This document shows positions 56,042 to 63,660 of a DNA stretch of 64,000 nt, piece by piece (the stretch's first letter is position 1; the number at the start of each line of letters is the position of its first letter). The stretch covers positions 310,001 to 374,000 of the forward strand of contig CAQDYY010000001.1 in NCBI GenBank assembly GCA_948777935.1. Reading direction: 5' to 3'. This DNA comes from an uncultured Clostridia bacterium (GTDB lineage Bacteria > Bacillota > Clostridia > TANB77 > CAG-508). A program made the translations under genes and the position numbers. The notes under the pieces were generated by a model. It ran no database searches and had not been told where the DNA came from. It saw only the letters and a program-made list of their open reading frames with translations.

Positions 56042-56479
56042 ATGGAATCTATAAAGAAATTATTAAATAAGTTTTTAACAAAGGAAGTTATATTTTATCT
56101 TATTTTTGGTGTTTTAACTACTGTAGTAAATGTTGGTGTGTCTTATATATTAACTGCTTTTTTACATATTGAAGGAAACATTGCAAGTACTGTTGGTATT
56201 ATAGTTTGTGTACTATTTGCTTATTTTACTAATCGTAAATTAGTTTTTAATTCATCTGCCTCTACTGCTAAAGAAAAATGGAGTGAATTTGCAAAATTTA
56301 TATTAGGTAGAGCATTTACAATGGTAGTTGAAATAATTGGCGTATTTTTCTTAAATAATGTGATACATGCTTTTTATGGTATGTTTAGTGATAATATTGC
56401 CTATTTAATCAATAAAATACTAATTTCTATTATTGTTATTATTTTAAATTTCTTTATAAGTAAGTTCTTTGTATTCTAG
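56042..56479 (+). CDS. GtrA family membrane protein
   Basis: 145 residues with four membrane helices; YLIFGVLTTVVNVGVSYILT at the start and YFTNRKLVFN are typical. GtrA-like proteins are thought to flip lipid-linked sugars. Confidence 0.9.
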   Translation: MESIKKLLNKFLTKEVIFYLIFGVLTTVVNVGVSYILTAFLHIEGNIASTVGIIVCVLFAYFTNRKLVFNSSASTAKEKWSEFAKFILGRAFTMVVEIIGVFFLNNVIHAFYGMFSDNIAYLINKILISIIVIILNFFISKFFVF

Positions 56480-56531
56480 GAAAATACGCATATAATGTGT
56501 ATTTGACGTAGAATACGATGATGTGAATGTT

Positions 56532-56565
56532 ACAATTTCTTAATGATTTATCATTTAGAAATTGT
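56532..56565 (+). terminator. Hairpin downstream of gtrA
   Basis: ACAATTTCTTAATGAT and ATCATTTAGAAATTGT form 15 of 16 pairs around 2 bases. Confidence 0.55.
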
Positions 56566-56623
56566 TAATCCACTCTTTGCTTTTAAATAAGAAAAGCTTC
56601 GCCACTCGGACGAGCAATGCTCG

Positions 56624-56666
56624 CCCCTATGTTTTTAGCTTAAAATAGAATACTTTCCTATTATAA
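56624..56666. repeat. Repeat block shared with 43778-43820
   Basis: CCCCTATGTTTTTAGCTTAA then AATAGAATACTTTCCTATTA; the same block follows dispersed repeat copy B, with a few substitutions. Confidence 0.65.
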
Positions 56667-56708
56667 AAAAATGTTTGGGCTACATTATTTTGATTGGAGG
56701 AAATCTAA

Positions 56709-57297
56709 ATGAATTGTAGCTTTTTTAAATCTTTTATTATCTATTTTTTCATCATATTTATTTTTTGTACTGTATTTATTCCAGTTTATTCTACAAATCC
56801 TGAAATGTTTACAAATACTAACGACTTTATACAATTTGACCCTTTAGAAGAATATGTTTGGCCAATACCAGACTATACTACTATTACCTCTCCTTATGGT
56901 AAAAGAACATCTCCTACTGCACGGTGCATCTAGCTTTCACAAAGGAACAGATATTGGGGCTCCTGAAGGAACATCTCTTTATGCTATATGTGATGGAGAA
57001 ATAACTTTTGCAGATTTTTTAGGTGGAGGTGGATATACTATTACACTTTCTAAAGATAATATGAAAATTACTTATTGCCATGTTTCACCAAATTTTATTG
57101 TTTCTGTTGGTGATATTATAAAAAAAGGACAACATATTGCTAATGTTGGGTCTAAGAATGTATATGGTGTACCAAATAATCCATATAAAGATAAGAATGG
57201 TAACCCAACTAATGGTGCTACCACTGGTTGCCATTTGCATTTAGGTGTAAGAATTGACGGGAAATATATTAATCCTATGTCATTATTTAAGAAATAA
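56709..57297 (+). CDS. M23-family peptidoglycan endopeptidase with a +1 frameshift site
   Basis: 195 residues when read as 56709-56921 plus 56923-57297. N-terminal hydrophobic signal (~5-28), ITSPYGKRTSPTA, then after ACT GCA C|GGT GCA the M23 domain: GASSFHKGTDIGAPEGTSLY (HxxxD), ITYCHVSP and GCHLHLGVRI (HxH zinc site). Without the shift the catalytic domain would be lost. This is the only site where GGT rather than GGA follows the C. Confidence 0.9.
56922..56925 (+). other. +1 frameshift site, M23 peptidase (CGGT)
   Basis: ACT GCA C|GGT GCA TCT AGC. Skipping C at 56922 restores the conserved run to SSFHKGTDIGAP. Zero frame: CGG TGC ATC TAG. Confidence 0.92.
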
Positions 57298-57300
57298 TAA

Positions 57301-57325
57301 AAAGCCTCCGTGGAGGCAGGCTTTT
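57301..57325 (+). terminator. Terminator after the M23 gene
   Basis: AAAGCCTCC ... GGAGGCAGGCTTTT with several pairing registers; lies between convergent genes. Confidence 0.75.
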
Positions 57326-57560
57326 ACTTACGGTTTATTTCGCAGTTGTATCCGTCTATATATCCCATTTTGTATGATGTCAATATACCTTTCTCTTTTC
57401 GCTCAAGATAAAAAGTTTGGTATTTAGTCCGGCGACTTTTTTTACAATCCTTTATCCCCTTTTGAAGGCCAAGATCATACTGATAGTCTTTTGAAGAAAC
57501 AGTGTGGATAATTACCACACTAACAACTGTAACAACTACTAAAATAAGCATTCCAACCAT
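57324..57560 (-). CDS. Small membrane protein, probably horizontally acquired
   Basis: 78 residues from the ATG 7 bases after AGGAGG. One N-terminal helix (MLILVVVTVVSVVIIHTV), then a charged, Tyr-rich cytosolic or external part (ILTSYKMGYIDGYN). Has in-frame CGG (..AGT CGC CGG ACT..), the second of two such cases. No family recognised. Confidence 0.55.
   Translation of the reverse strand: MVGMLILVVVTVVSVVIIHTVSSKDYQYDLGLQKGIKDCKKSRRTKYQTFYLERKEKGILTSYKMGYIDGYNCEINRK
57428..57431 (-). other. In-frame CGGA read as ordinary sense codon
   Basis: CGC CGG ACT AAA TAC in the 57324 gene. Skipping the C would end the protein 17 codons later, so here CGG seems to have been an ordinary codon in the donor. 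Confidence 0.6.
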
Positions 57561-57682
57561 TACCATACCTCCTGAAAGCTTTTGGCTTAGTCCAAACAAA
57601 CAGACTAATTGGTTAATATTGTAACTAATACAATTATAGCATAGTATTAACATAAAATCAATACTACGCTATAATTTCGCAT

Positions 57683-58180
57683 TTACATATCTTCGTCATT
57701 TTCACTTTCTGTAGCATCTTCGCTATCTTCGTCTTCTTCTATATGTTCTCCACATTCATGGCATCCACCACAATGTCCGTCACATCCACCTTCGTCTTCA
57801 TTCCAATCTAATTCTATCATATTATGACATTCTGGGCATTCTACTTCTTTTATATCAGCCCCTATATCTGATACAAATTCATAATTACAATATGGACACA
57901 CAATTTCAAAATCATATTCTTCATCTTCAACAAAAAACTCTTTTTCCATATTGCTTAATGTACTCTCAATTTGATTTTGCTTTTTTTCTAGTATTCGTTG
58001 GTTTTCTACAACTTGATTTACTCTTCTTTCACTAATGTCTATTACTTTATTTAATTCATTTATATATAACATAGACACATCTATTATTTGTTGTTTTACA
58101 AAACCAAGTTCTTCTTCATCTGTAATTCTTTCTTCAATCTTTGCAATAATTGCATTAAACTCTTCTTGTAGTTTTGACAT
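57683..58180 (-). CDS. CD1247-type N-terminal domain protein with zinc ribbon
   Basis: 165 residues. N-terminal coiled coil (~1-85), zinc ribbon EIVCPYCNYEFVSDIG...ECPECHNMIELDW, and an acidic His/Cys-rich tail (CDGHCGGCHECGEH). Widespread and uncharacterised in Clostridia. Sits 24 bases after efp in the same direction. Confidence 0.8.
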   Translation of the reverse strand: MSKLQEEFNAIIAKIEERITDEEELGFVKQQIIDVSMLYINELNKVIDISERRVNQVVENQRILEKKQNQIESTLSNMEKEFFVEDEEYDFEIVCPYCNYEFVSDIGADIKEVECPECHNMIELDWNEDEGGCDGHCGGCHECGEHIEEDEDSEDATESENDEDM

Positions 58181-58204
58181 AAATTTTTGCCTTCCTCTCT
58201 ATTA

Positions 58205-58771
58205 TTAAATTCTTTCCATATATTCACCAGTTCTAGTGTCTATTTTTATAACATCTCCAATGTTAATAAATAATGGTACATTTATTTCAAATCCGTTTTC
58301 TAGAGTTGCTGGTTTTCCAGATGTAGTTGTTGTATTACCCGCAAAACCTGGTTCTGTATATGTAACTTCCAATTCAACAAACATTGGTGGTTCTACTGCA
58401 AATACATTTCCTTTAAAAGATAGAATTTTTACGCTCATGTTTTCTTTAATGTATTTTAAACTATCTCCTAATTGCTCTTTATTTAATGGAATTTGCTCAT
58501 ATGATTCATTATCCATAAAATAATATAAGTCTGCATCATTATATAAGTATTGCATTTCTCTTTTCTCAATTTCTGCTCCTGGATATTTTTCAGAAGGGTT
58601 AAAAGTTTTTTCTAAAACTGCTCCTGAAATTACATTTTTTAATTTAGTTCTTACAAATGCTGCTCCTTTTCCTGGTTTTACGTGTTGGAATTCCACTACC
58701 TTATATACATTTCCATCCATTTCAAATGTTGTACCATTTCTAAAATCTCCTGCCATATATACTTCTGCCAT
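58205..58771 (-). CDS. efp: Elongation factor P
   Basis: 188 residues, three OB-like domains: GDFRNGTTFEMDGNVYKVVE, FQHVKPGKGAAFVRTKLKNV with the modified-residue loop GKGAA, and INIGDVIKIDTRTGEYMERI. Relieves stalling at polyproline. Follows the M24 aminopeptidase gene, the common efp/pepP arrangement. Confidence 0.96.
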   Translation of the reverse strand: MAEVYMAGDFRNGTTFEMDGNVYKVVEFQHVKPGKGAAFVRTKLKNVISGAVLEKTFNPSEKYPGAEIEKREMQYLYNDADLYYFMDNESYEQIPLNKEQLGDSLKYIKENMSVKILSFKGNVFAVEPPMFVELEVTYTEPGFAGNTTTTSGKPATLENGFEINVPLFINIGDVIKIDTRTGEYMERI

Positions 58772-58856
58772 TTCGTTTCCTCCTTATTATTTCATTATCT
58801 TTAATATTTTATACTATATTTGTTTAAAAATCAAGATTTTACCAATATTTTCTTAT

Positions 58857-59929
58857 TTATCCTTTTATTATAACATAATCTTTTTCTGCATTTGTTAATC
58901 TTTTTGCTCCTTGTTTTGTAATAACAATAGTATCTTCTATACGAACACCAAATTTACCTGTAATATATATACCTGGTTCATCTGTTATAACCATATTTTC
59001 TCTTAATATAAAATCCCCTGCTCTTGGACTTAGCACTGGCTCTTCATGAACATCTAAGCCTACTCCATGCCCTAAAGCATGTACCAATTCAAACCTATTT
59101 ACTTTAAAATCGTTTTCCACCATTCTAGATAAAACTTTAACATTTGCTCCATCATACAGTTCTTTTAAAGTTAATTGTTGGTTTTTTAAAACTAATTCAT
59201 ATATTGGCTTTATATAATCTTGAACATAATCTACAAAAATTGTTCTTGTCATATCTGAACAATATCCATTATATTTACATCCAAAATCAATTGTAATTAT
59301 ATCTCCTGATTGAATTTTTCTTTCAGTTGGAACTGCATGTGGCATAGACGAATTTGGTCCGCGATGCTACAATAGTTTCAAAACTTACTCCTTCTGCTCC
59401 ATGTGTTACAAAGTATTTTTCTATTTCCCATGCAATTTCTTTTTCTGTCATTCCTTTTTTTATAAAAGACTGCAAATGAGTAAAGCAATCGTCTGTTATT
59501 TTACATGCCATTTCAATATTTTTTATTTCTTCTTCATCTTTTATCATTCTTTGCTTCTCTATAATATGCTCTGTTTCTACTAAATTATTAATTTTATATC
59601 TTATTTTTAAATCTTGATATTTTGCATAAGTTATATAATTTTCTTCAAAGCCAACATTTTCACAAAACATGAAAAAGTTTTCATAATCTTCTTTTGATAC
59701 ATCTGTAATATTAGTTACAATAATTTCATCATCTATCGTTAGTGTTTTATTTACTAATTCAATGTATCTTGCATCTGTAATGTATATATTTTCTTTTCTT
59801 GTTAATAATAAAACTCCTTCTGCCTTTACTCCGTATTAGATAACGAATATTTATAGGATTTGAAACAATCATTCCATCCATGTTCATTCTTATAATTTTA
59901 TCTCTTAACCATTTTAATTTTGCATTCAT
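58857..59929 (-). CDS. M24-family Xaa-Pro aminopeptidase with two +1 frameshift sites
   Basis: 356 residues when read as 59929-59834, 59832-59362 and 59360-58857; a normal family length. Segment 1: MNAKLKWLRDKIIRMNMDGM ... NIRYLI. Site 1 gives LI-GVKAEGVLLLTRKE. Segment 2 ends ETIVAS; site 2 gives S-GPNSSMPHAVPTERKIQS. Segment 3 carries the dinuclear metal site: TIDFGCKYNGYCSDMTR, HALGHGVGLDVHEEP, ITDEPGIYI and GVRIEDTIVI. The neighbour efp is intact. Confidence 0.92.
59358..59361 (-). other. +1 frameshift site, M24 peptidase site 2 (CGGA)
   Basis: Minus strand ..GCA TCG C|GGA CCA AAT TCG.. Skipping C at 59361 restores the conserved SGPNSSMPHA segment. Confidence 0.93.
59830..59833 (-). other. 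+1 frameshift site, M24 peptidase site 1 (CGGA)
   Basis: Minus strand ..CTA ATA C|GGA GTA AAG GCA.. Skipping C at 59833 restores IRYLIGVKAEGVLLLT. Confidence 0.92.
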
Positions 59930-59962
59930 CTCTTTTCCCCCTAATTATAGATTTGAATATTA

Positions 59963-60718
59963 TTAATCTATCCATTTAGCCTTTCCTAGTGTAAAAAATT
60001 TAGATAAAACTTGTACTAATATGTTAAATGGAACAAATATTACAATCATTGCAGCCATTACTATAAATGGACCAAATGGAATATATTCATCTGATTTTTT
60101 CTTTTTAGTAGCAATTAGTACTATACTAATAATTGCTCCTAATATAAATGCAATTAATGAAACTACTATGATGCCATAAAGCCCAAAGTATAGTCCTAAT
60201 GCTCCCATTAGTTTTACATCTCCAAAACCCATTGCTTCTTTTCCTGCAATAAGCCCACCAACAAGAGTTATTAAAAGAAAAATTCCAGCACCAACAACCA
60301 TTCCTAATAACATTTCTTTTGCTATATTAATATTAGAAATTCCATATATAAAAGTAATTAAAAGTCCTATTTCAAACATGGTCAAGTTTAATCTATTAGG
60401 TATAATTTGTAACCTATAATCTATAACAAATGCACATAATAGCATTGGTATTAGTATTCCAAACTTTATTAATGTTAAATTTTCATAAAAGCCTTTGTGA
60501 ATTCCACAAAAATATACTAAAGCGATGTATGAAAAAATCATACAAAGAATAATCCAACCATTAATCTTTACTTTTTTATATTGCTTAAATATTTCTTTTG
60601 AAAATACTTTTTTTTCTTCTGGAAGTCTTAAGTTTACCCAATTAATAAACCATCCTATAATTGCTGCTAATATTCCTACTCCTACATAAGATAAAATATG
60701 TACATCATTTATATACAT
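59963..60718 (-). CDS. Prepilin peptidase (A24 family)
   Basis: 251 residues, about eight helices. Catalytic Asp positions FVIDYRLQIIPNRLN and MGFGDVKLMGALG. The N-terminal cysteine motif of enterobacterial enzymes is absent, as in many Clostridia. Cleaves type IV pilin leader peptides; no pilin gene in the window. Confidence 0.9.
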   Translation of the reverse strand: MYINDVHILSYVGVGILAAIIGWFINWVNLRLPEEKKVFSKEIFKQYKKVKINGWIILCMIFSYIALVYFCGIHKGFYENLTLIKFGILIPMLLCAFVIDYRLQIIPNRLNLTMFEIGLLITFIYGISNINIAKEMLLGMVVGAGIFLLITLVGGLIAGKEAMGFGDVKLMGALGLYFGLYGIIVVSLIAFILGAIISIVLIATKKKKSDEYIPFGPFIVMAAMIVIFVPFNILVQVLSKFFTLGKAKWID

Positions 60719-60724
60719 TTTTTG

Positions 60725-61228
60725 CTATTCTCCTTCCTGATTTTTTTCTCCATACTTTCTTTTAATTCGATTTTCAATTGGTCTTTTTATTAAAGTAATT
60801 AATATATCTTTTTCTTCAATGGGTTCTACTAAAATAGAAAACATTCCTACTCTATTAGCCCCTAATACATCTGTAAAAATTTGATCTCCTGCCACTGCTA
60901 TTTTATTACTTTCTAGTCCCATTTTATTACTTGCTGTTATTAAACCTCTTTTTAATGGTTTTTTTGCAAAATATACATATGGTATATCAAGCTTCTTTGC
61001 CACCATCTCTACTTTTTCTTTTTTATTACTGTTTGAAGCAATACAAAACTTTATTCCTTTTTGTTTTAAATTTGTACACCACTCTAATATGCCTTCTGGC
61101 ATGTTTTTGTAATAATCTATTAATGTATTATCTACATCTAATATAAGACCTAAAATGCCATTTTTTTCTAGCATTTCATATGTAATCTCTTGCACATTTT
61201 GCAAATAAATTTTAGGATATAAATTCAT
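60725..61228 (-). CDS. YqeG-family HAD phosphatase
   Basis: About 167 residues from the ATG 8 bases after AGGAG. HAD motif I LILDVDNTLIDYY, SNSNKKEKVEMVAKKL and VAGDQIFTDVLGANRVGM. In Bacillus yqeG belongs to a sporulation-linked cluster. A start 20 codons earlier is possible but lacks a ribosome site. Confidence 0.9.
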   Translation of the reverse strand: MNLYPKIYLQNVQEITYEMLEKNGILGLILDVDNTLIDYYKNMPEGILEWCTNLKQKGIKFCIASNSNKKEKVEMVAKKLDIPYVYFAKKPLKRGLITASNKMGLESNKIAVAGDQIFTDVLGANRVGMFSILVEPIEEKDILITLIKRPIENRIKRKYGEKNQEGE

Positions 61229-61361
61229 ATTCAAACTCCTATGTCTTTTTTCTTTTTCTATCTTATCAATATCTATGATTTTTGTCAATTTATATTACAA
61301 ACTTCTTTACAAAGATTTTTCGTTATTATATAATCTCTTTATAATTAGATAACTGTATAAA

Positions 61362-61520
61362 GAATATGTAGTAATATAAAATTAAAAACGAGTTCGACCT
61401 GTTAGCCAAAGGCGTCATATTTCTTTTTCCCAAAGTATAGTGTGTATCTTTCTTGTTAAAACCAATTATACTAAAACGCCGTGGAGAACGGAATTTTTAA
61501 TTTTATATTACTACATATTC
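61362..61520. repeat. 159-base element with perfect 27-bp inverted ends
   Basis: Terminal repeats 61362-61388 and 61494-61520 (GAATATGTAGTAATATAAAA and seven more bases). Interior stem GGCGT/ACGCC. Shares ATGTAGTAATATAAA with the hairpin at 4738-4789. MITE-like or structured RNA; no riboswitch family recognised. Confidence 0.75.
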
Positions 61521-61562
61521 AAATAACCATTTATAGAATAATTTTTACAAAGGAGAAATCAC

Positions 61563-62846
61563 ATGGAAAATAGTAAAAATATGTCATATAATATGAAAAT
61601 ATTCCCAATATATAAAGGTCTTTCTTGGGATGCACTATTTTATTATGCAATTGAATTTTTATTTTTAACTAGTATAAAAGGATTATCTGCTGCACAAGTT
61701 CTGTTTGTAGATGCCTTTTACCCTATATTTAAATTTATATTAGAAGTTCCTAGTAATATAATAGTTAATAAATTAGGCAAACGAAGAAGTTTAATAATAG
61801 GTAACCTTTTTATTGTAGGAGATATTCTTTTTCTTATACTTGCAAATAATATGTATATGGTAATATTTTCATGGTTTTTGTCTGCTTTTGGATATGCCTT
61901 AAAAGGTTTAACTGAATCTAATTTACTTTATGATTCTATTCCAAAATCTGAAAAAAGAGGTGCAATATTTGCTAAAATAGATGGAAAATCAAGTTCTATA
62001 TATTACTATTTAGATGCTATTTCTGGTATTTCAACAGGTTTTTTATTTGTTATTAATGGATATCTTCCAATGCTACTATGCCTTATAATATGCTTTATTT
62101 CGTTATTACTATCTTTTAATTTTAAAGATGTGGAATCTTCTTTAAGTGATGAAGATACTATTAGCAATACCTCTATTAAAGGAATTTTATTAGATTTAAA
62201 ACAGGCTACAAAATTTATTGTAAAATCTAATAGACTTAGGAGCTTAATTATATTTGATGGCTTCTTTTGTGCATTTTTATCGATGTATTCTACTCTAAGA
62301 AGTAGTATTTTAACAGATATACATTTACCAGAACAATACTTTGGCTTAGTATATGCAGGTCTTCAATTAATATCTGGTATTTCTGCATCACATCAAGATA
62401 AATTTCATAATAAATACAGAAACCAAACATTAAGTGTTTTTGCTACCCGTTCTACTATTTCATTTATTATAATTGGTTTATGTACTATGACTAATTTAAA
62501 TTTTGGATTAGCTCTAATGATTATATTCCTAATGTTTGCTTTGCAATATACGATAAAAGGTCCATATTATACTTTAGCAAAAAGATATTTATCGAACTTT
62601 ACTACATCATCTATGAGAACAAAAATATCTTTAGTAGATGAACTTTTATATAGTATTATTAAGGCTATCTTATGTCTTGTTTGCTCTGCTTTATTAGAAA
62701 TAACTACTACATCATATGTATATGTCATCTTAGGTTGCATATTTACAGTATTTTTCATATTCCTATTAGATTACATGAAAGGTACTGTAGGTTTAAAACC
62801 AGAGGAATATAAAAAAGAAGAAATTGAATTTCAAGAAATGCATTAA
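61563..62846 (+). CDS. MFS transporter
   Basis: 427 residues with about eleven to twelve helices. FILEVPSNIIVNKLGKRRSL is the typical loop between helices 2 and 3. Substrate unknown. Confidence 0.85.
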   Translation: MENSKNMSYNMKIFPIYKGLSWDALFYYAIEFLFLTSIKGLSAAQVLFVDAFYPIFKFILEVPSNIIVNKLGKRRSLIIGNLFIVGDILFLILANNMYMVIFSWFLSAFGYALKGLTESNLLYDSIPKSEKRGAIFAKIDGKSSSIYYYLDAISGISTGFLFVINGYLPMLLCLIICFISLLLSFNFKDVESSLSDEDTISNTSIKGILLDLKQATKFIVKSNRLRSLIIFDGFFCAFLSMYSTLRSSILTDIHLPEQYFGLVYAGLQLISGISASHQDKFHNKYRNQTLSVFATRSTISFIIIGLCTMTNLNFGLALMIIFLMFALQYTIKGPYYTLAKRYLSNFTTSSMRTKISLVDELLYSIIKAILCLVCSALLEITTTSYVYVILGCIFTVFFIFLLDYMKGTVGLKPEEYKKEEIEFQEMH

Positions 62847-62895
62847 AAAGAAGGGAAATTTGAAAACAGCAATATTTTCAAATTTTCCTTCTTTT
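62845..62895. terminator. Bidirectional terminator, MFS / SleB-like
   Basis: AAAGAAGGGAAATTTGAAAA and its near complement between convergent genes. Confidence 0.85.
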
Positions 62896-62896
62896 A

Positions 62897-63592
62897 CTAT
62901 TTACAAAATCTATGTTTTCCTATTGTTACTACATGTGGTCTTGACCATATCCATTTATTTGTTGCAGTAGCTGGGTTAAAGTAATATATAGATCCATATG
63001 ATGGATCCCATCCATTTAATGCATCCTGTGCTGCTTTTTTTGCAGTACTATTTGGAGATAAATTAATTTGTCCATCATCTACTACATTAAATGCACCTTT
63101 TTGATAAATTACTCCTGCTATTGTATTTGGAAAATTAGAATTTTTAACTCTATTTAATACAACAGATGCAACAGCAACTTGCCCTGTATATGGTTCTCCC
63201 CTCGCTTCCCCATAAACTAACCTTGCAAGCAGGTTTACATCACTTGAATTTGACGATGCAGAACTACTTGTACTAGATGTATAAATCCCCATTGCTTCTA
63301 ATGTTCTTTTTCCTGCAATCCCATCAACTACAAGTCCATTTTTTCTTTGAAAATATTTTACAGCAGAAAGTGTACCACTACCATATATTCCATCTACATT
63401 TCCACTATAATATCCCCATCTTTTTAGCTTTGTTTGTATTTGTCTAACCTCGTCTCCTCTAGAACCATATTTTGATAAAGCTTGTACCATACTAACACTA
63501 AACATATTATATAGAATAAATACTAATAACGCTAAACTAATGCTAATAATTGCAATTCTATTTTTATTAACTGTTTTTACTATCTTTTTCAA
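62897..63592 (-). CDS. SleB-like cell-wall hydrolase with peptidoglycan-binding domain
   Basis: About 231 residues from TTG preceded by AAAGGGGG. N-terminal helix (~12-32), peptidoglycan-binding domain YGSRGDEVRQIQTKLKRWGY ... VDGIAGKRTL, then the SleB/Hydrolase_2 domain LARLVYGEARGEPYTGQVAV with catalytic Glu. SleB is a spore cortex lytic transglycosylase; the family also includes vegetative CwlJ-like enzymes. Confidence 0.88.
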   Translation of the reverse strand: MKKIVKTVNKNRIAIISISLALLVFILYNMFSVSMVQALSKYGSRGDEVRQIQTKLKRWGYYSGNVDGIYGSGTLSAVKYFQRKNGLVVDGIAGKRTLEAMGIYTSSTSSSASSNSSDVNLLARLVYGEARGEPYTGQVAVASVVLNRVKNSNFPNTIAGVIYQKGAFNVVDDGQINLSPNSTAKKAAQDALNGWDPSYGSIYYFNPATATNKWIWSRPHVVTIGKHRFCK

Positions 63593-63660
63593 TAAAAATC
63601 CCCCTTTGGAATTAATCTTTTTAAATATTTTTTCCAAAAAGGGAGAATTTATACAAAGTT

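Noticed and set aside
15316..59833. The ten frameshifts as sequencing or assembly errors
   Set aside because: Errors would scatter among homopolymers and include deletions. Here every case is one extra C before GGA/GGT, with no shared motif once the C is removed, while many other GGA codons in the same genes are unaffected. Read-level confirmation is still needed.
15316..59833. The eight genes as pseudogenes
   Set aside because: Each has no other stop or lesion, keeps all catalytic motifs on both sides, and sits in an intact operon. Independent decay would not always give CGG.
15316..59833. CGG as a normal codon for Arg, Trp or Gln
   Set aside because: Reading CGG as any three-base codon leads to early stop at all ten sites; only +1 reading restores homology.
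61389..61493. Interior of the 159-base element as a known riboswitch
   Set aside because: No recognised aptamer core, and the nearest gene (MFS) gives no support.
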